Of a stretch of 64,000 nucleotides of DNA, positions 59,397 to 64,000 are shown one piece after another. Source of the stretch: Corydoras sp. C115. Taxonomy: Eukaryota > Chordata > Actinopteri > Siluriformes > Callichthyidae. Below the pieces are notes generated by a model. It saw only the letters and a program-made list of their open reading frames with translations, ran no database searches and was not told where the DNA came from. The translations under genes and the position numbers were made by a program. Location: positions 4,696,501-4,760,500 of the forward strand of contig JAFMOC010000002.1 of assembly GCA_019802505.1 (NCBI GenBank), read 5' to 3'. The first letter of the stretch is position 1; every line of letters starts with the position of its first letter.

Positions 59397-60243
59397 GCCT
59401 TATAAAAATAGGAACATCAGAAGACAAAGGGAGAGAGACCGACCACAAGCTGGTGGCACAGTGGACACGGCACGCATGCTGGGCAATAATGCAGTAAAAG
59501 CCAAGTGTTTTGTCATGTTTGAAATAAAGCCTGTTTGATGGGGTCAAATCCTCTCTCTGGTCTTCATTCCTTCCACATCCACATTCCACATTTTGTTTAT
59601 GTATTTAATGTAAACATGCAATCAGTATGTACAAAAAAAACATTTTAAGAAATTCTTAAAGTAGTTTTCATGTTTGTTTAGTGTGCAAAGGCTTACAAAT
59701 CATTTGCATGAAATACAGTGGGTGTTACACATATTATTACAGTGTACACTAACTCTGTGTCTTTTTCATTTACTTGTGCTATTTATTTGTTTTGGATAGA
59801 ACAAATTCATTCGGCCTAATTTGGATTTATGGTGTAACATTTTAGTGCGTCATTTGTTTCTTCCCTGCTGAGTTTTATTAAAGAAACATCCTGAGAAATG
59901 AAGACCGATGTGAGTTGACAGTGGTGCTACTTCAGCAGGGACTCTGCACTGGAATAATGTAGGAAATTGGAGTAGAGCCTGCGGTGATAATGAGAACAGC
60001 ACCTCATTTATACAGATAAATGTCATTTTAAAACATATAAAATGTAAGACACACTGAATAATATAGCTCAGTCATGACAAAGGTCCTTTTTATTTTTTTA
60101 TACATTTTTCTCATGTTAAATCAGAGCATGGGTATACATGAAAACTGCACTGAAACATGAAATAGAGTATCTTTTAAACTATTTCTCTGCTGTTTACTAT
60201 TGATTTGTATATACATTTTTACAGTTCTGTAGGGCATGTAATC

Positions 60244-60425
60244 TTATGGAATCTGGTTATAGTATTGGGCTATCAGTAGGCTAGTGGTTCAATCCACTAG
60301 TGTCCAATATAGGCCTCTATGTAAAGCCCCTCCCCCTTATAGCTCCTGCGGTGCAGTATCAAACCTGAAACTGTTCTCTAACCATCAACTTGGGAAGTCT
60401 GTTAATTGCTCTGGGTATAGGACAG
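60244..60425 (+). mobile_element. very degenerate tRNA-SINE of the second type
   Basis: TTGGGCTATCAGTAGGCTAG, GTGGTTCAATCCA and AGCTCCTGCGGTGCAGTATC are in the expected order and spacing, but the A box is eroded. Confidence 0.45.
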
Positions 60426-60664
60426 CCCTGGGAGCACAACAATTAGATTATTTGGGTGGTTGATAAATATCATGGTTTGATGTAAAGATGATGTGTTAGT
60501 ATGCTGGACTGATACTAATCCATTAAAAGCAAAATTTACAAGGGAATACAGCAAAAAAACAAAACAAAAAAAGTGTTAATGACTTTGCTAGTGCTGCTGA
60601 ACCATAATTGCGCACTACAGTATCTCTGTTTCTGAATTTAAAATGTCTAATGATTTTTTTTCTT

Positions 60665-61010
60665 GGGCGGCACGATGGCTTAGTGGTTAGCATGTTCGCC
60701 TCTCAGCGGTGGGGATTCCCAGTTCGAATCCCCATCTGGGTGGAGTTTCCATGTTCTCCCCGTGTCCACGTGGGTTTCCTCCGGGTTCTCCGGTTTCCTC
60801 CCACTGTCCAAAAACATGGATCAAGTCAATTGAGTTCTCCAAATTGCCCCATATAGAGTGTGTCTGTGTGAGTGAGTGTGTGCCCAGTGATGGATTGGCG
60901 CCCTGTCCTGGGTGTATCTGCCCAGCGCCCGAAACGTTCTCCCCTGGATGGGCATGGGGAAGCCCCCCGCGACTCTAATATAGGATAACGCGGAAGATAA
61001 TGGATGGATA
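60665..61010 (+). mobile_element. DANA-like tRNA-SINE, full length
   Basis: From GGGCGGCACGATGGCTTAGT to GATAATGGATGGATA. No clear target duplication found. Confidence 0.88.
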
Positions 61011-62182
61011 TTAAAAACTATTTTATTTCACCACCTCTTTTCACCTCATTTCACCACCTCTTTCCACTTTGTAAGCATTAGGATCTGAAAAGACATGGTG
61101 CTGTAATTTTGCAGGGGAAATGTTTTTTTCTTTCTCATTTAATATAGGATTATATGATAACTATATAAAGATGAAAACCCGTCACACCGCTGATGCTATT
61201 TGTGTTGCTATTTGTGCATCCAGGTGGTGGTAATGAGAACAAGGTGGCAGCTTGTCCAGCAAGAAGAAGTTTATTCACAATGGGAGAGTGGGTTGAGGTT
61301 CAAGCTCCTTAATTATATCAATTGATAAAAATTTAATAATTATAATGATCTTTTCTTAGTCCAAGTTGTGTCTGATCTACAGCTAGAGACTTTTGGAATA
61401 TGCTGACAGAAACTGGAAAAGCCACTATATTATTTTTTAATACCCCTGTGCTAGTAGACCGTTTGTTTACTTTAAATAAAACCTTATGCTTATGGCCAAA
61501 TCTATGATACATTACACAATAAATAATTATTTTTGATAAAATCAAGTGTCGGTGAGAATATGTCTAGTCCATCAAAAAATTGAAAATCACAATTAAAAAA
61601 AAACACAAGATATTATCATATTAGACATGATAATAGACTGTATGCAAGTGTGGACAGTATATCTATTTGAACCCACCAAGATATCTTAAAGCCAAAAGAC
61701 AGTCGAAATGGAATCTGCTATCTTGAAATTTGAACTGGGTCATGAACCTGCTCCTGAGTGTCTGTTACAACAGTTTACTGCCTAACTAGACTTTGTTTCG
61801 CTTCATTAATGTCAATTTGAGCACTAAAGTGTTCAAACTAGAAACTTGTTAACAAGGCTGTAACTGGTCAAACATGAAAAATTGTTAAAAATATAGATGT
61901 CATATTTTGTTATAGCGCTTATCATGCACTGACAGCCAACAAATCCACAATATGAGATGCTCAGTTTTTACTGCCAAACAATTCATTATAGCTGCTTATT
62001 TAAACATCACTATATAAGTTCTACAAATGTAAATTGTAATGAAAAATAATGAAGAGTACACTTTAGTACATTTTAACTTGAACAAGTTTTCCCTGTGTTG
62101 GTCAATAGTACTTTTACTAGGACCAAGTTAAAATACAAAGCCATCAGCTCCACAACTGCTACACACGAGGTAATCAGATTGT

Positions 62183-62186
<4 letters not shown>

Positions 62187-62226
<40 letters not shown>
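62187..62226. repeat. A homopolymer, 40 nt
   Basis: Longest homopolymer in the window; no recognisable retroelement precedes it. Confidence 0.93.
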
Positions 62227-62228
<2 letters not shown>

Positions 62229-63393
62229 ATCACAACCTGATACAAAATGCCAAAATCAGTGCTCATCAAACTCGCTTCTAGGACTATTAAAATAATAATA
62301 AACTGATCAGGAATGTAATTATACATTTAACAATTGATACATGCTGAATATAGTTTTATCGGATTAATTTATATGATTGGGATTAATTTATTCTGCTTTA
62401 GACTCCAAAAGATGATGTAGCTGGACATTTAAAAATAAAAGAAAAATACTGTCATCTGGATTTACAGTGCATTTGCACAAGGTGCATGAGTAAAGACTGT
62501 CATGAATAAACCACCTTCACGCCATGCTAACTGTTTGAGTTGGATCAGACAGAAAGTCAATGCTTTGAATGCCAGTTAAGCGTAGCTGCCAGGCCAGTGA
62601 GCACAGTGTTCATGCCTCATATTATACTTACAATGTGTTTGTGCAGTTTTTCCATCTTACTCATAGAAAACAATTTCAAGTGCTTTGCAGTCAGTGGAAT
62701 ATCTTTAAGATAATGAGGCGTGAAATTGTCTCAGTTTTATTTACTGACCCATAACTTCTACAATTCTTTATGTCTGTAATGAACAGCAAGCCAAAAGCCG
62801 AGAGGGGGAGAAAAATGAAAGTGTACACTCAATCAGTGGCACATAGTTCTGATTTATGACTAGGACATAGCACAGTGTTCTTTTCACATGATCATGATGT
62901 GTACTATACTGCAATGAAGCACTTATAGAACTGATTACGCTCTGCTTTAAAACATTTATTGTAATTCTTTAAGTACTGACAGCACTATTATAAACTAAAG
63001 ACATGACCGTATGTTACCTCAAGCATATAATCATGTCAAAGCCTTGAAATGAATCTCCCAGCACAGGCCTGGTTACGATCAACCTCTTGCATTATCCATT
63101 TATTATCTCAGGCACCAGATTCAGAGGGATGAATATATGGCTGTTTTTCCATGAGCTCATGGTCACTGTGATGGTGTTCACGGTTCAGCTCTCTGACACC
63201 AGTCCACATCAGTCACAACAGCAAACAAACACATGCCGTATTCTTCACACATGACTAACAAGAAGCACACTGGCAAGCTGTCCTGTGATGTCAGCTAGAT
63301 CAGATTGACAGGAGAATGGAACAAGATTGCATTTACCACAGTTTGTCTGAGATAAAGCAGCTACCGTTTCAAAACTGAAATCAAAGTGTATGT

Positions 63394-63437
63394 GTATATA
63401 TATAGATAGATAGATAGATGGATAGATAGATAGATAG
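63394..63437. repeat. (GATA)n microsatellite
   Basis: About ten GATA units with one GATG variant. Confidence 0.93.
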
Positions 63438-64000
63438 TACAAGCCACATGGTTCGGTACATGCTTTCTCATGTACAACAGTACAGAATTAGCAAAGACCA
63501 AAACAAACAAGGCAGAACAAAAAAAGTGAGACAAGCTCTACACCTGAGCAGAGTTGCACCTCAGCTGTAAACACCTCTAAGCATGTCATGTCAGTGTAGC
63601 TCAATTTAGTGGCGGAACATGGACCACGAGTGTTGTTCAAATTAACTGTTGTGTAAGCATTTTGGGTTCCTGTGATTTACAGCAGCACTGGACAGTGCGG
63701 GTCTAACATATATGGTTTGCGGTGTTGTGCAGCGGTTGTGGGGTACATTTTTGGAAACATATGAAATGTGCTAAAGCATATTGGGCAGAATCATCCACAT
63801 CAATTACCAGAGCTCATAAACCCCTGCAACTTTTTACACTAACTAAAAGTTTGTGTTATTAATTATAAATGTGTTATTAACGTGAGTTAACGTGTTTAAG
63901 CTTAATCTGCCACTACTGAGATGTGAAATCAGACAGGATCAAATCCATTACTGAAGCATGGAACATGCAAAGTGCTACCTAGACTTTGGAAACAGACTCA

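Overview
The window is vertebrate, and most likely an otophysan (possibly catfish) teleost. The evidence is three intron-bearing or vertebrate-specific genes, canonical GT-AG introns, long (CA)n, (TA)n and (GATA)n microsatellites, Tc1/mariner remnants, and many tRNA-derived SINEs of the DANA style (about 350 bp, A and B boxes, ATGA-repeat tail). I cannot name the species from sequence alone.

Layout. 1-8.6 kb: intergenic, with microsatellites, SINEs and a Ty3/Gypsy pol scrap. 8.66-12.45 kb, minus: tent5a (fam46a), two coding exons, 404 aa, with a tandem duplication of the exon 1/intron 1 boundary inside its intron. 12.45-23.6 kb: tent5a upstream region with a heptanucleotide minisatellite, a hAT-type MITE with perfect 8-bp target duplication, and a Tc1 graveyard at 20.4-22.3 kb flanked by diverged direct repeats. 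23.64-43.28 kb, minus: ibtk. I could assemble 27 coding exons by splice sites and phase; they sum to 3,918 nt (1,305 codons plus stop) with every junction in phase. A probable non-coding first exon and CCAAT-bearing promoter lie at 45.8-46.1 kb. 50.14-51.17 kb, plus: tpbg (5T4/WAIF1), an intronless 342-aa reading frame. 51.2-64 kb: intergenic, with a nested SINE-in-SINE, more SINEs and microsatellites, and no recognised gene.

The order and orientation tent5a(-) - ibtk(-) - tpbg(+) is what I recall for human 6q14.1, so this is a conserved syntenic block compressed into about 43 kb. The three genes have separate jobs: cytoplasmic poly(A) polymerase, BTB/RCC1/ankyrin CUL3 adaptor and BTK inhibitor, and a Wnt-modulating LRR membrane protein. 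They are ordinary neighbours, not an operon or a system.

No wholly novel gene system was found. The most interesting signals are structural: the exon-fragment duplication with a SINE-derived filler at its junction, the datable nested SINE, the clean MITE insertion, and a TG/TA microsatellite filling over half of a 150-bp ibtk intron. All family calls rest on remembered protein and repeat families, not on searches.
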